NCBI GenBank assembly: GCA_002310115.1
Contig: DBYI01000016.1
Coordinates: forward strand, 1-36,208
Reading direction: 5' to 3'
Source of the DNA: Ruminococcus flavefaciens
GTDB lineage: Bacteria > Bacillota > Clostridia > Oscillospirales > Ruminococcaceae
Length of the DNA: 36,208 nt
Under the pieces are notes generated by a model, which saw only the letters and a list, made by a program, of their open reading frames with translations, searched no databases and was not told where the DNA came from. Made by a program: the position numbers and the translations under genes. Within the stretch, counting starts at the first letter, position 1; every line of letters begins with the position of its first letter. This document shows, in pieces, positions 1 through 7,847 of the stretch.

Positions 1-228
1 GAAGAGATAATGGCTTGTATTGTTTTGCAGGACGGTGAGACAGCTAACGAGCAGGAGATAAAGGACTTCTGCCTTGCAAGAATGGCAAAGCATAAGTGCC
101 CGAGATACGTTGATTTCGTAGACGGATTCCCAATGAATGCCGCAGGAAAGATACTGAAATACAAGATGAGAGAACAAGCTGTTGAGAAGTTAAAGCTTCA
201 TAAGGCTGACAGCATAGTTACAGCGTAA
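1..228 (+). CDS. AMP-forming acyl-CoA synthetase/ligase, C-terminal fragment (5' cut by window)
   Basis: The open frame runs in from the window edge with no start in view and ends at TAA 226-228, leaving about 75 residues. They match the mobile C-terminal domain of the ANL superfamily (acyl-CoA synthetases and related AMP-forming ligases). The stretch MAKHKCPRYVDFVDGFPMN is followed by AAGKILKYKMRE, the A10 motif whose lysine (about residue 50 of the fragment) contacts the adenylate in the first half-reaction. Such enzymes activate a carboxylic acid with ATP and transfer it to CoA. The substrate cannot be told from this fragment because the N-terminal acid-binding domain is missing. The Met at 10 is internal, not the start. 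A good terminator follows 15 bases after the stop. Confidence 0.8.
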   Translation, partial: EEIMACIVLQDGETANEQEIKDFCLARMAKHKCPRYVDFVDGFPMNAAGKILKYKMREQAVEKLKLHKADSIVTA

Positions 229-242
229 TATTAGCTAATACG

Positions 243-277
243 AAAAGTACCTTTGTATTGTTTCAAAGGTACTTTTT
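243..277 (+). terminator. Rho-independent terminator after the acyl-CoA ligase
   Basis: A perfect 13-bp stem (243-255 with 264-276) encloses an 8-base loop and runs into a T-rich tail. It closes the upstream gene before the protease promoter. Confidence 0.85.
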
Positions 278-278
278 C

Positions 279-307
279 TTTACAAAATAGTGGCTTTATG
301 GTATAAT
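279..307 (+). promoter_or_regulatory. Sigma-A promoter of the dockerin protease gene
   Basis: TTTACA (279-284) and TATAAT (302-307) are separated by 17 bases, which fits a vegetative sigma-A promoter. Transcription would start near 314, giving a leader of about 45 bases with a GAAGGGAG ribosome binding site before the ATG at 359. Confidence 0.75.
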
Positions 308-358
308 TAAAGTACATTTTTCCTCAGCATTACAGGGGATAGTGAAGGGAGAGATCAT

Positions 359-3300
359 ATGGGAAATAAAGGAGGAAAACTGACGGCTGCGGTTACAGCT
401 TTTATCATTGCAGCTGTTTCTGTACCGTTTACTGCTTTTACTGCAGAGTTACAAGATATTAATCTGAACGAAATAGGACGAAAAAGAGCTTCTTTGCAGT
501 CCCAATCAGGCTCTTTGTCAATGCCTGTGCTTAGGTGCGTGGGCGGAGAAGGTAGTAGGTTTGAACCAATGGCGGCTTATGGAGCGGTTTGTCCGTCATA
601 TGAAAAATCTTCGCCTGAAATTGTTTCTTTTCCTGATAGTTTCGATATGAGACTAGTTTATGGGGCTACATCAGTGAAGTCGCAGGGCACACACGGTACC
701 TGTTGGGCTCATGCAGCAATAGCAAGTGCTGAGACTAGTCTGTTGTCGGAAGTACCTTATATTGATCTTTCTGAGCTTCATACAGCTTATTATCCATATT
801 ATGGTTTTGATCAGCTATATTCGGCTTCAACTGCCGTTGAGGATGTTATCGGTGAGGGTGGTAACTCAAGAATGGTGTCGAATATATGGTCTCAGTGGAT
901 AGGTCCTGTCAATGAAAGTAGACTTCCATATGGAAATATGGACTTTTTCGATAACACGTCGGAAGTAGACCATATGCAGAGGCAGTCGGACTATCATATG
1001 AGAACTGCTTATAGTTTTGATTATGATAAGGACAGAGCGAATTTTGACGACATAAATTATATGGTAAAGGAATTTGTATATAACGGAAACGCAGTAGATG
1101 TTTCCTATATGTCGGACAAGAAGCACAACTGGAATGATGAATTCAGCACTTCTAATTCAAAGCGTAAACCTCGTTTTGCAAATCATGCGGTAACGATAGT
1201 AGGGTGGGATGATGCTTTCCCTATGGATAAATTCTGTAACGAACCAGACGGAGATGGTGCTTGGCTTTGTAAGAATAGCTGGGGGACTCATGATGGTGAG
1301 GATGGATATATATGGATATCCTATTATGATAGATCTCTTGAGGATTTTGCAGTTTTTGAGTTAGATGACGCCGATGAACATGAAAACATTTATCAGTATG
1401 ACAGCTTTATACCGATTCAGACCCTTTCGGCATATGATACTCCTGAGGAAGAGGGACCATCATATATGGCAGATATTTTTACAGCGGAAAGAGATGAACA
1501 GCTGAGCGCTATCGGCACATATATATATAATGCTGGAACTGATTACGAAATTACAATATATACAGAACTGACAGACAAAACAGATCCATCCTCTGGTAAG
1601 GCTTCAAATGTTACTAAGGGTAGATGTGATAATACAGGATTTTTCACTATAGACCTTGACAAGCCTGTTTTACTTGATAAAAATGAAAATTTTTCTGTAG
1701 TTGTGAAGCTTTTTTGCAAGGATTCTCCTTTTGTACTACCGTTGGAGAGCAGCCTTTTTATAAAGGAAAGTGAGGAGAAGTATTATGATCTCAGTTCTTA
1801 TACAAAGGACTCGAAAATAAAGGAATATACAGGAAAGAATCAGAGCTTTTTCAGCACAGACGGTAAGAACTGGAATGACGTTACAGACGAAGATGTGACT
1901 TTGAGCGAAGAAGAAAAAAATGATTTGCTCGCTTCTTTTATAGAGCAGCTTTATGACGGACTAGAAGAAAACGATACAGAATTGCTTGAAAAAGCTGCTG
2001 AAAGCGAGAATAACTATATAGAGACTTTCTCAAAAGGTGATCTAAAGATAAGATTGGGAAATCTTACTTTAAAAGTGTATACAGATTCTGTCGGTAAGGT
2101 GAATTTTTCACACCATGAGGGAGCTGTTCCGTTGGATGAAAAAGTAAGTATTTCGTACGGAGGAAGCTCGGATAATATAAATTATTACATAGACAGCAGT
2201 GAAGTTGAGTCATACAAAGAGCCATTGGCAATAAATGAAAACGTAACAATCAGTGCGATTTCTGAATGTAAGGGTGCTAATAATTATACAAAGCGTCTTT
2301 TTTATCCTAAAACTGCGGAGTTCAACTGGATAGGGTATATTCCTACGGCTTATAAAAACAATGGTATCCTACGCTATGCCGAACGTATTTCCGAAAAAGA
2401 GTTCAGTATACATATACCAACTAGCACAGAAAAGATATCTTTATGTCTTGGTACGGTATATGATGTTGATTATGACGGAAAAGCTTATAGGTGCGGAGAA
2501 TGGATTGAAAGTGTGCCTGTACAGTTTGGCGGTACAGACATTGTTCTAAAACTTTCTGGAGAAAAAGTACTTGAAAATGCAGTTACACTTCATGTAAACA
2601 GAGCGCTTGTTGGTTTTGACGAGGAAAAAGGTGTAATTAGTTCTTCTATTGCCGATAAGATAATTGCTCCTGACGGAAAAGAGCTTTCTGTTACGGACAA
2701 AGTTCTTGATTATGCAGGCAAAGAGATTACGGCAATAAAGAATGGTGTAGAAATTCCCGTAAAGGTGCCTGAGAGGTATGATATTTCCAATATTTCAATA
2801 AACTTCAAAAGCGAAGCAATAGGCCCTATCGATGCAGAAGCTGCTGAAAGAACGGAGTTGATGATAGAACACGGACAGCTTATGGACCTTGTAAAGGCAA
2901 AGGGAAGACTGATATCAGGAGATACTGTGGATCCCGATACTTTTGGACTCTGCTATATTAATGTCATACCTGGTGAAACCTTTACTCTTATAGTAAGAGG
3001 CGGCGATGGAAAGTTTGAAAGCGAACCAGTAAAGTTTGAAATACCCAAAACACTTGAAATAAAGCCGGATATTAATGATATTTCCAAAGGAATTGATGGA
3101 AATTATACATATGACGGAGTATATGAATGCGAGATAACATATGAGGGGTATGTTCCTCATATGGTTATTGAAACGCTTGCTGAGGATTACGGTTATAGTG
3201 TTGATGAATTTACCAGGCTTATTTCCAAAAGATATGGGATAACCGAGGAGCAGGTTAATAGGTTAATCGGTATGGAGTATAAGTCAATCAGGAATATAGA

Positions 3301-3601
3301 CAGTTCAAGAGGTTGCTATATAAGATATTCTGCGACTGACTCTTCGTTTGCTTCACAGTCTTTGTATATACCACCTGTAGATTATGAGGTCGGAGACGTG
3401 AATGCCGACGGATATGTTGATGCAGTTGATGCTGCAAGAGTTATGATGCATTATGCAGCTATTTCGACTGGTAAAGAGGGAGATATACCTAATGAAAGAC
3501 GAAAATATGCAGATACTGATAATAATGGACTAATAGATGCCGTAGATGCTTCAACAATTCTTATAATTTATTCACAGAAATCAGTCAACAAAATAAATTA
3601 G
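359..3601 (+). CDS. Secreted papain-family (C1) cysteine peptidase with C-terminal type I dockerin
   Basis: This is a 1080-aa exported protein. Residues 1-29 form a signal peptide: a basic start, a hydrophobic core and an ATAFTA-like cleavage region. The C1 peptidase core lies at about 90-335. Gln109 is the oxyanion residue in VKSQGTHGTCW, Cys115 the nucleophile, His276 sits in FANHAVTIVGWDD, and Asn306 in LCKNSWGTHDGEDGYIWISYYD. A beta-rich region follows (about 340-500), as in C1 peptidases with a lectin-like accessory domain. Next comes a stretch resembling a chitobiase-type C-terminal repeat near 590-640, then unassigned sequence. Residues about 1011-1074 are a dockerin with two calcium loops (Asp1013/Asn1015/Asp1017/Asp1021/Asp1024 and Asp1052/Asp1054/Asn1056/Asp1060/Asp1063). 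The dockerin would plug the enzyme into a cohesin of a cellulosome-like scaffold outside the cell. It appears monocistronic, with its own promoter. Family and active site are clear; substrate is unknown. Confidence 0.9.
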   Translation: MGNKGGKLTAAVTAFIIAAVSVPFTAFTAELQDINLNEIGRKRASLQSQSGSLSMPVLRCVGGEGSRFEPMAAYGAVCPSYEKSSPEIVSFPDSFDMRLVYGATSVKSQGTHGTCWAHAAIASAETSLLSEVPYIDLSELHTAYYPYYGFDQLYSASTAVEDVIGEGGNSRMVSNIWSQWIGPVNESRLPYGNMDFFDNTSEVDHMQRQSDYHMRTAYSFDYDKDRANFDDINYMVKEFVYNGNAVDVSYMSDKKHNWNDEFSTSNSKRKPRFANHAVTIVGWDDAFPMDKFCNEPDGDGAWLCKNSWGTHDGEDGYIWISYYDRSLEDFAVFELDDADEHENIYQYDSFIPIQTLSAYDTPEEEGPSYMADIFTAERDEQLSAIGTYIYNAGTDYEITIYTELTDKTDPSSGKASNVTKGRCDNTGFFTIDLDKPVLLDKNENFSVVVKLFCKDSPFVLPLESSLFIKESEEKYYDLSSYTKDSKIKEYTGKNQSFFSTDGKNWNDVTDEDVTLSEEEKNDLLASFIEQLYDGLEENDTELLEKAAESENNYIETFSKGDLKIRLGNLTLKVYTDSVGKVNFSHHEGAVPLDEKVSISYGGSSDNINYYIDSSEVESYKEPLAINENVTISAISECKGANNYTKRLFYPKTAEFNWIGYIPTAYKNNGILRYAERISEKEFSIHIPTSTEKISLCLGTVYDVDYDGKAYRCGEWIESVPVQFGGTDIVLKLSGEKVLENAVTLHVNRALVGFDEEKGVISSSIADKIIAPDGKELSVTDKVLDYAGKEITAIKNGVEIPVKVPERYDISNISINFKSEAIGPIDAEAAERTELMIEHGQLMDLVKAKGRLISGDTVDPDTFGLCYINVIPGETFTLIVRGGDGKFESEPVKFEIPKTLEIKPDINDISKGIDGNYTYDGVYECEITYEGYVPHMVIETLAEDYGYSVDEFTRLISKRYGITEEQVNRLIGMEYKSIRNIDSSRGCYIRYSATDSSFASQSLYIPPVDYEVGDVNADGYVDAVDAARVMMHYAAISTGKEGDIPNERRKYADTDNNGLIDAVDASTILIIYSQKSVNKIN

Positions 3602-3627
3602 CAAGCCAGAAACGTTTGTTTGCTTTT
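3600..3627 (+). terminator. Probable terminator overlapping the protease stop codon
   Basis: AGCAAGC (3600-3606) pairs with GTTTGCT (3618-3624) through one G-U wobble, with an 11-base loop and a short T run. It is weaker than the other terminators in the window. Confidence 0.5.
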
Positions 3628-3843
3628 ATTGTCAAAAAATAACTGTCCAAAGCACTTTCTTTTGTATCCGTTAGGCAATAGGTATAAAAGAATGAGCAGT
3701 AAATTGTGTAATTAGTGTCTAAAATGCTTTTACCAATTTGTAACTTTTTGATATTACCGCCCGTATTTATGTGAAAACTTCCAAAAGCACGGTGTTGAAA
3801 ATGTACAATATGTTTAAAGAAAATTAAGAAACGATACAAAGGA

Positions 3844-3872
3844 TTGACTTTAATCGCAAAATACGGTATATT
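3844..3872 (+). promoter_or_regulatory. Strong sigma-A promoter far upstream of the sugar-binding protein gene
   Basis: TTGACT (3844-3849) and TATATT (3867-3872) are spaced by exactly 17 bases. A transcript from about 3879 would carry a leader of about 360 bases before the gene at 4242, or would be a separate small RNA. Confidence 0.65.
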
Positions 3873-4184
3873 TGTAACTGCAAGAGCAATTGTTGCACAG
3901 TCGTATTCTATTATATAGAAATGATAAAAAACATTTCGATATCGAATATAGGTTGTGATTTCGAAAACTTATTTAAACTTTATATGAAGACAGGTGGGGG
4001 ACATCAGCCTGTACATATAATCCTTGAATTTTTTCGTTAGAAATTGCGATGCAAAAAATGAGATTAAAGGCTCGTATAAAGCTTCAAAGAACAGAAGCAG
4101 GGGGTATGCAAAACGGTTGCAGGTCGTCGGCGGTGAGAACAATCATCGGACAGATAGTTACCGCGATGATACCGCAAAAGATTG

Positions 4185-4215
4185 TTAACGTTAATATTAT
4201 ACTAATATGTATAAT
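4185..4215 (+). promoter_or_regulatory. Proximal promoter with LacI-type palindrome
   Basis: TATAAT lies at 4210-4215, and a perfect palindrome TTAACGTTAA (4185-4194) sits where the -35 box would be. A central CG is typical of LacI/CcpA-family operators. The -35 box itself is poor, so this promoter is less certain than the one at 3844. The regulator is not in the window. Confidence 0.45.
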
Positions 4216-4241
4216 ATAGATATTTAAGGAGGAAAATTCTA

Positions 4242-5678
4242 ATGAACACACTTAAGAGAACATTAGCTTTAGTGGCTACACTTGCAATGGCTGCAACTTC
4301 ACTTGCTAGCTGCGGTGATAAGACAGATGAAAAGACAGACAGCAAGCCTGAGGCAACAACAGCTGCCAAGACAGAAGATAATGGTGGCAAGACAGACGAT
4401 AATAAGTCTGATGAAAAAGTATTCACAGTTGCTGCTTGGAACCACGATGATGCTCCATACCTCATCGCTCAGTGGAAGGGCCTTAGCTTTGACACAATCG
4501 TAAATGATCTTGCTGATGATAAGGTTGACGGCGTACACTTCATTGATATGGGTGTAGGCGGCGGTCAGGCTGCTGAAAAGTATGATCAGATGTTTAATAA
4601 CAACGAGGATCTCGATGTTTATTTCTGTGAAGCAGACTGGGCACTCAAGTTCGTTAATGATGATACAAGAACAATGGCACTTGAGGATCTTGGAATTGGC
4701 GACGACGCATTCCCAAATCTCTATAGCTATACAGATGATATCGGTAAGGCTACATCAGGTTCAAATGCTGGCAAGCGCGTAGGTGTTTCATGGCAGGCTG
4801 CTGCAGGTGGATTCTATTACAGAGCTGACCTCGCTGAGCAGTACCTCGGTGTTAAGAACCCTGATGAGATGCAGGAAAAGATCGGCAGCTGGGATAAGTT
4901 CGTTGCTGCTGCACAGTCAATTTCTGAGCAGACAAATAAGGGCGTTGCTCTTGCTGATACACTTGGTGGACTCTGGCAGGCATATGCTTGCGGACGTACA
5001 ACTCCTTGGGTTAAGGATAACAAGGTAGAGATCGATGCATCTTGTGAGGACTTTGCTAAGACAGCTAAGGCTCTCTGGGATTGCGGTGGTATCACAAAGA
5101 ACAACCAGTGGACAGATGAGTGGACAGCTGCAGGTGTTACAGGTAACGTAATGGGTTACTTCGTTTCAACATGGGGCTTCGGCGGATTCGCTCTTACAGC
5201 TGCTGGCGGTAAGGACGGCGAGCAGTACGGCAAGTGGGCTGTATGCCAGGGACCTGTTCCATTCTACTGGGGCGGTACATGGATCGTTGTTAATCCTGCT
5301 TCTGACAATAAGGACGAGGCTAAGGAATTCATCCTTGCTACAACATCTGATGAGGCTTCTATGAAGGATTATGCTGTTAAGAAGCCTGAGTACGTAAATA
5401 ACACTAAGGTTATGGATGATCTTATTGCAAGCGATACAGTATTCAATGAGGATATCACAGGTAACTTCGTTGATAAGCAGAATTATTTCAAGGCTCTTGC
5501 TGATAACGCTAAGAAGATTGACTTCAACGGTCTTATCACACCTTATGACTCAACACTTAAGGGCGCTTTCCAGAACGCTGTTAAGGACAAGTACCTTGAG
5601 GGTGCTACATGGGAAGAGACAAAAGAGGAATTCCTCAACAAGGCTGCTGAGGCTGCACCTGATCTCGACGTTGACTAA
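4242..5678 (+). CDS. Carbohydrate ABC transporter substrate-binding lipoprotein
   Basis: The protein has 478 aa. Residues 1-23 are a lipoprotein signal peptide ending in the lipobox LASC, with the lipidated Cys24. A Lys/Thr/Glu-rich flexible tether (about 25-60) follows. The rest looks like a family 1 extracellular solute-binding protein (SBP_bac_1 type), with aromatic-rich segments such as WKGLSF, VSWQAAAGGFYYR and PFYWGGTWIVVNP that fit a sugar site. It would capture an oligosaccharide outside the membrane and hand it to the two permeases encoded just downstream. The ribosome binding site AAGGAGG is ideally placed and sets the start. Codon choice is strongly biased (AAG, CTC, GCT, ACA), suggesting very high expression. 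A perfect hairpin separates it from the permease genes. The specific sugar cannot be deduced. Confidence 0.9.
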   Translation: MNTLKRTLALVATLAMAATSLASCGDKTDEKTDSKPEATTAAKTEDNGGKTDDNKSDEKVFTVAAWNHDDAPYLIAQWKGLSFDTIVNDLADDKVDGVHFIDMGVGGGQAAEKYDQMFNNNEDLDVYFCEADWALKFVNDDTRTMALEDLGIGDDAFPNLYSYTDDIGKATSGSNAGKRVGVSWQAAAGGFYYRADLAEQYLGVKNPDEMQEKIGSWDKFVAAAQSISEQTNKGVALADTLGGLWQAYACGRTTPWVKDNKVEIDASCEDFAKTAKALWDCGGITKNNQWTDEWTAAGVTGNVMGYFVSTWGFGGFALTAAGGKDGEQYGKWAVCQGPVPFYWGGTWIVVNPASDNKDEAKEFILATTSDEASMKDYAVKKPEYVNNTKVMDDLIASDTVFNEDITGNFVDKQNYFKALADNAKKIDFNGLITPYDSTLKGAFQNAVKDKYLEGATWEETKEEFLNKAAEAAPDLDVD

Positions 5679-5714
5679 TCATTGATTATTTAACAGTACA
5701 ACATAATAAATATG

Positions 5715-5742
5715 CCTACGGAATACTTAGGTATTCCGTAGG
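5715..5742 (+). terminator. Perfect intercistronic hairpin after the binding-protein gene
   Basis: A perfect 12-bp stem (5715-5726 with 5731-5742) has a TTAG loop. The downstream tract is only partly T-rich, so it is probably a leaky terminator or a 3'-end stabiliser that keeps the binding-protein message more abundant than the permease message. Confidence 0.7.
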
Positions 5743-5780
5743 TCTATATTTATTTATACTAATTCGAGAGGGTGTGTTTT

Positions 5781-6839
5781 ATGTCATCTAAAGCGCAAAG
5801 ACGTATAAGGTCTGTAAGCTACGCTAAGTATGGCTATTATTTTATTTTACCGTTTTTTCTTGTTTATTTCTTTTTCCAGTTATGGCCACTCATAAATACT
5901 TTCATTGTAAGCTTCCACGGCAACGGTAAGGATGTTGCTCAGTGGATGGGATTACAGAACTATAAGGATATCCTTTTTGGCGGTGAGGGACGTAAAGTTC
6001 GTGTTATCCATGAAAGTTTTTTCAGATGCCTCGGTAATACCTTTATTTTGTGGGTAGGTAACTTTATCCCACAGCTTGCACTTTCGCTTTCGCTGGCTGT
6101 ATGGTTTACAGAAGCTCAGTTAAAGATTCCTGGAAAAGGCTTCTTTAAAGTTGTAATGTATCTTCCTAATATCATTACCGCTGCTTCTGTTGCTGTTCTT
6201 TTCCTTCAGCTCTGCGGACAGTCTGAAACAAACCCAGGTGCTGTCAACCTTCTTCTTCACAAGTTGGGCATCGTTTCAAAGGATGTTATCGGCAATGGCC
6301 TTTATGATACTGTAAAGCTTGTTGAGGGCAAATGGCAATCACGTATCGTTATCATGTTCATTCAGACATGGATGTGGTTCGGTAATACTATGATTATGCT
6401 CATGTCAGGTATTCAGGGTATTAACCCGTCACTGTTCGAGGCTGCAAGTATCGACGGTGCAAGTTCTGGACAGGTGTTCAGAAAGATTACACTTCCTCTG
6501 TTGACTCCTATTATGGCATATACTCTCATTACTTCCATGATCGGTGGTCTCCAGATGTTCGATATTCCTTTCCTTTATAATAAGGATCTTAATGTCAGGG
6601 ATCATATCAAGACTGTTGCTGTTATGATCTTCCAGTACTTCCATGCTCAGTCTAATGAAAACAAGATGGGTTATGCAGGTGCTGCTTCGGTTCTGTTGTT
6701 CTTCGTAACTCTTACACTCGGTCTAATCGCATTCTACATGACTCGCGACAAGGATGAGATTGCTAAGAAGAAGATGCGTAAGAAAGCTGCTAGAGAAGCT
6801 AAGCAGGAAAGCAGGCAGTTTGGAGGTATCAGATTATGA
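5781..6839 (+). CDS. Carbohydrate ABC transporter permease, MalF/UgpA type
   Basis: This 352-aa inner-membrane permease has about six membrane segments, the first at about residues 17-38 (KYGYYFILPFFLVYFFFQLW). The EAA loop that docks onto the ATPase is clear at residues 220-240, with the conserved EAASIDGASSGQVFRKITLP core. I chose the ATG at 5781 because GAGAGGGTG lies just upstream; an in-frame GTG at 5772 would overlap that ribosome binding site. The stop overlaps the next gene's start (ATGA), so the two permeases are translationally coupled and would form a heterodimer. The C-terminus is Lys/Arg-rich and cytoplasmic. No ATP-binding subunit is encoded in the operon. Confidence 0.9.
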   Translation: MSSKAQRRIRSVSYAKYGYYFILPFFLVYFFFQLWPLINTFIVSFHGNGKDVAQWMGLQNYKDILFGGEGRKVRVIHESFFRCLGNTFILWVGNFIPQLALSLSLAVWFTEAQLKIPGKGFFKVVMYLPNIITAASVAVLFLQLCGQSETNPGAVNLLLHKLGIVSKDVIGNGLYDTVKLVEGKWQSRIVIMFIQTWMWFGNTMIMLMSGIQGINPSLFEAASIDGASSGQVFRKITLPLLTPIMAYTLITSMIGGLQMFDIPFLYNKDLNVRDHIKTVAVMIFQYFHAQSNENKMGYAGAASVLLFFVTLTLGLIAFYMTRDKDEIAKKKMRKKAAREAKQESRQFGGIRL

Positions 6840-7735
6840 GCAATAATATGAAATCTGTTTATGGAAAAGCCAAGGACAATTATACACTTAAGATAAAGCT
6901 GAAATCGGGAATACTCTTTGTATGGTTCCTTATACTTACGATAATCTGTCTGCTTCCTATTTATATACTTGTTATAAACGCAACTCGTTCGCATACAGAT
7001 ATATCAAATGGACTTAGCTTTGTGCCAAGTACATATCTGAAATCAAATTTTGATAAGGTACTTAACGAACCTGCTTTCAAATTTGCTTTCAATATATTCC
7101 ATGGTTACAAGAACAGCTTGTTTATCACCGGCTGTTCAACATTCTTGACAGTATTCTTTTCAGCACTTACTGCTTACGGAATCCATGTATATGATTTTAA
7201 GCTCAAAGAAATTTCATATACAGTAATACTTCTTGTTATGATGGTACCTATGCAGGTAACATCTGCCGGTTTTGTAAAGTTTATGGCTGATTTAAAGCTT
7301 ACAAATACATACTGGCCTTTGATAGTTCCCGCCGTTGCAGCTCCTGCCGTTGTATACTTCATGAGGTCATACATGAAGTCTTCATTCCCGCTTGATATAG
7401 TAGAGGCTGCTCGTATCGATGGATGCGGCGAGTTCAGGACTTTCTTATCTATTGCAATTCCTATGATGAAGCCTGCTATAGCAGTTCAGGCTATATTCGC
7501 TTTTATCGCAAGTTGGAACAACTTCTATAATCCTAATATGATTCTTATCAATGTACCTCTAAAGAAGAAGACACTTCCTATGATGGTATCTTCGCTTCAG
7601 TCATCTGATAAGTTCAGTGATTACGGAACAATCTATCTTGCTATCGCACTTTCTATTATTCCAATCATAATTGCATATGTAGCTCTTTCAAGATTTATTA
7701 TTGCCGGTGTTGCACTTGGCGGTGTAAAGGAATGA
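6836..7735 (+). CDS. Carbohydrate ABC transporter permease, MalG/UgpE type
   Basis: This 299-aa permease is the partner of the preceding gene, whose stop it overlaps by four bases. A basic N-terminal tail precedes the first membrane segment (about 25-48), and six segments are expected. The EAA motif is at about residues 190-210 (EAARIDGCGEFRTFLSIAIP), the coupling-helix site for the shared ATPase. The C-terminus IIAGVALGGVKE is typical of MalG-like permeases, which often end in GxxKG/GxxKE. Two terminators follow at once, so the operon is binding protein-permease-permease. The energising ATPase (an MsmK/UgpC-type protein) must be encoded elsewhere; that is inference from common Firmicutes practice. 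Confidence 0.9.
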   Translation: MSNNMKSVYGKAKDNYTLKIKLKSGILFVWFLILTIICLLPIYILVINATRSHTDISNGLSFVPSTYLKSNFDKVLNEPAFKFAFNIFHGYKNSLFITGCSTFLTVFFSALTAYGIHVYDFKLKEISYTVILLVMMVPMQVTSAGFVKFMADLKLTNTYWPLIVPAVAAPAVVYFMRSYMKSSFPLDIVEAARIDGCGEFRTFLSIAIPMMKPAIAVQAIFAFIASWNNFYNPNMILINVPLKKKTLPMMVSSLQSSDKFSDYGTIYLAIALSIIPIIIAYVALSRFIIAGVALGGVKE

Positions 7736-7742
7736 GTTCAGG

Positions 7743-7772
7743 AAACAGCACACGAAAGTGTGCTGTTTTTTT
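7743..7772 (+). terminator. First of two tandem terminators after the ABC operon
   Basis: An 11-bp stem (7743-7753 with 7758-7768) is closed by a GAAA tetraloop and followed by T residues to 7772. Confidence 0.9.
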
Positions 7773-7797
7773 GGGGTGCTTCGGCGCTCCTTTTTTT
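7773..7797 (+). terminator. Second tandem terminator with UUCG tetraloop
   Basis: GGGGTGC (7773-7779) pairs with GCGCTCC (7784-7790), including two G-U pairs, around the very stable C(UUCG)G loop. Seven T residues follow (7791-7797). It begins directly after the T run of the first terminator. Confidence 0.85.
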
Positions 7798-7847
7798 GTT
7801 CTATCAGGCTTTTAATTTGCATAATATTTAGTAAAGGAGTGATGAAA

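Larger units (their letters stand above)
3628..4241 (+). other. Long non-coding stretch before the sugar-binding protein gene; possible structured leader or small RNA
   Basis: These roughly 610 bases contain no convincing gene. They do contain a good promoter (3844-3872). After it come a hairpin with TATATG/CATATA and ACAGGT/GCCTGT arms (3981-4018) and a T run at 4029-4034. Further on are a small hairpin TGCAA/TTGCA (4107-4121) and a longer compound stem: GGTCGTC (4122-4128) and GCGGTGA (4130-4136) fold on TTACCGC (4158-4164), GATG and ACC (to 4173). The 4080-4175 part is visibly richer in G+C than its surroundings, as expected for folded RNA. It matches no riboswitch class I can name. Two small open frames here (39 and 53 codons) lack ribosome binding sites. 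Confidence 0.5.

Noticed and set aside
3921..4040. Open frame of 39 codons in the leader of the sugar operon
   Set aside because: No ribosome binding site precedes the ATG, the product resembles nothing I know, and the frame overlaps the 3981-4018 hairpin. Stop-free runs of this length occur by chance.
4182..4200. Rex site at the sugar operon
   Set aside because: TTGTTAA is a perfect half-site, but the other half does not match TTAACAA at the required spacing.
4058..4219. Open frame of 53 codons just before the binding-protein gene
   Set aside because: No ribosome binding site, no recognisable motif, and it coincides with the folded RNA segment and with the promoter elements. The base composition is better explained by RNA structure.
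7820..7827. CATAATAT as a sigma-E -10 box for spoIIIAA
   Set aside because: The sequence is loosely like a sigma-E -10 box, but no matching -35 is seen and transcription would begin at the ribosome binding site. The true sporulation promoter is unresolved.
7758..7847. Longer N-terminus for SpoIIIAA
   Set aside because: The 30 extra residues would be translated from the two terminators, and the ribosome binding site at 7833-7839 clearly serves the ATG at 7848.
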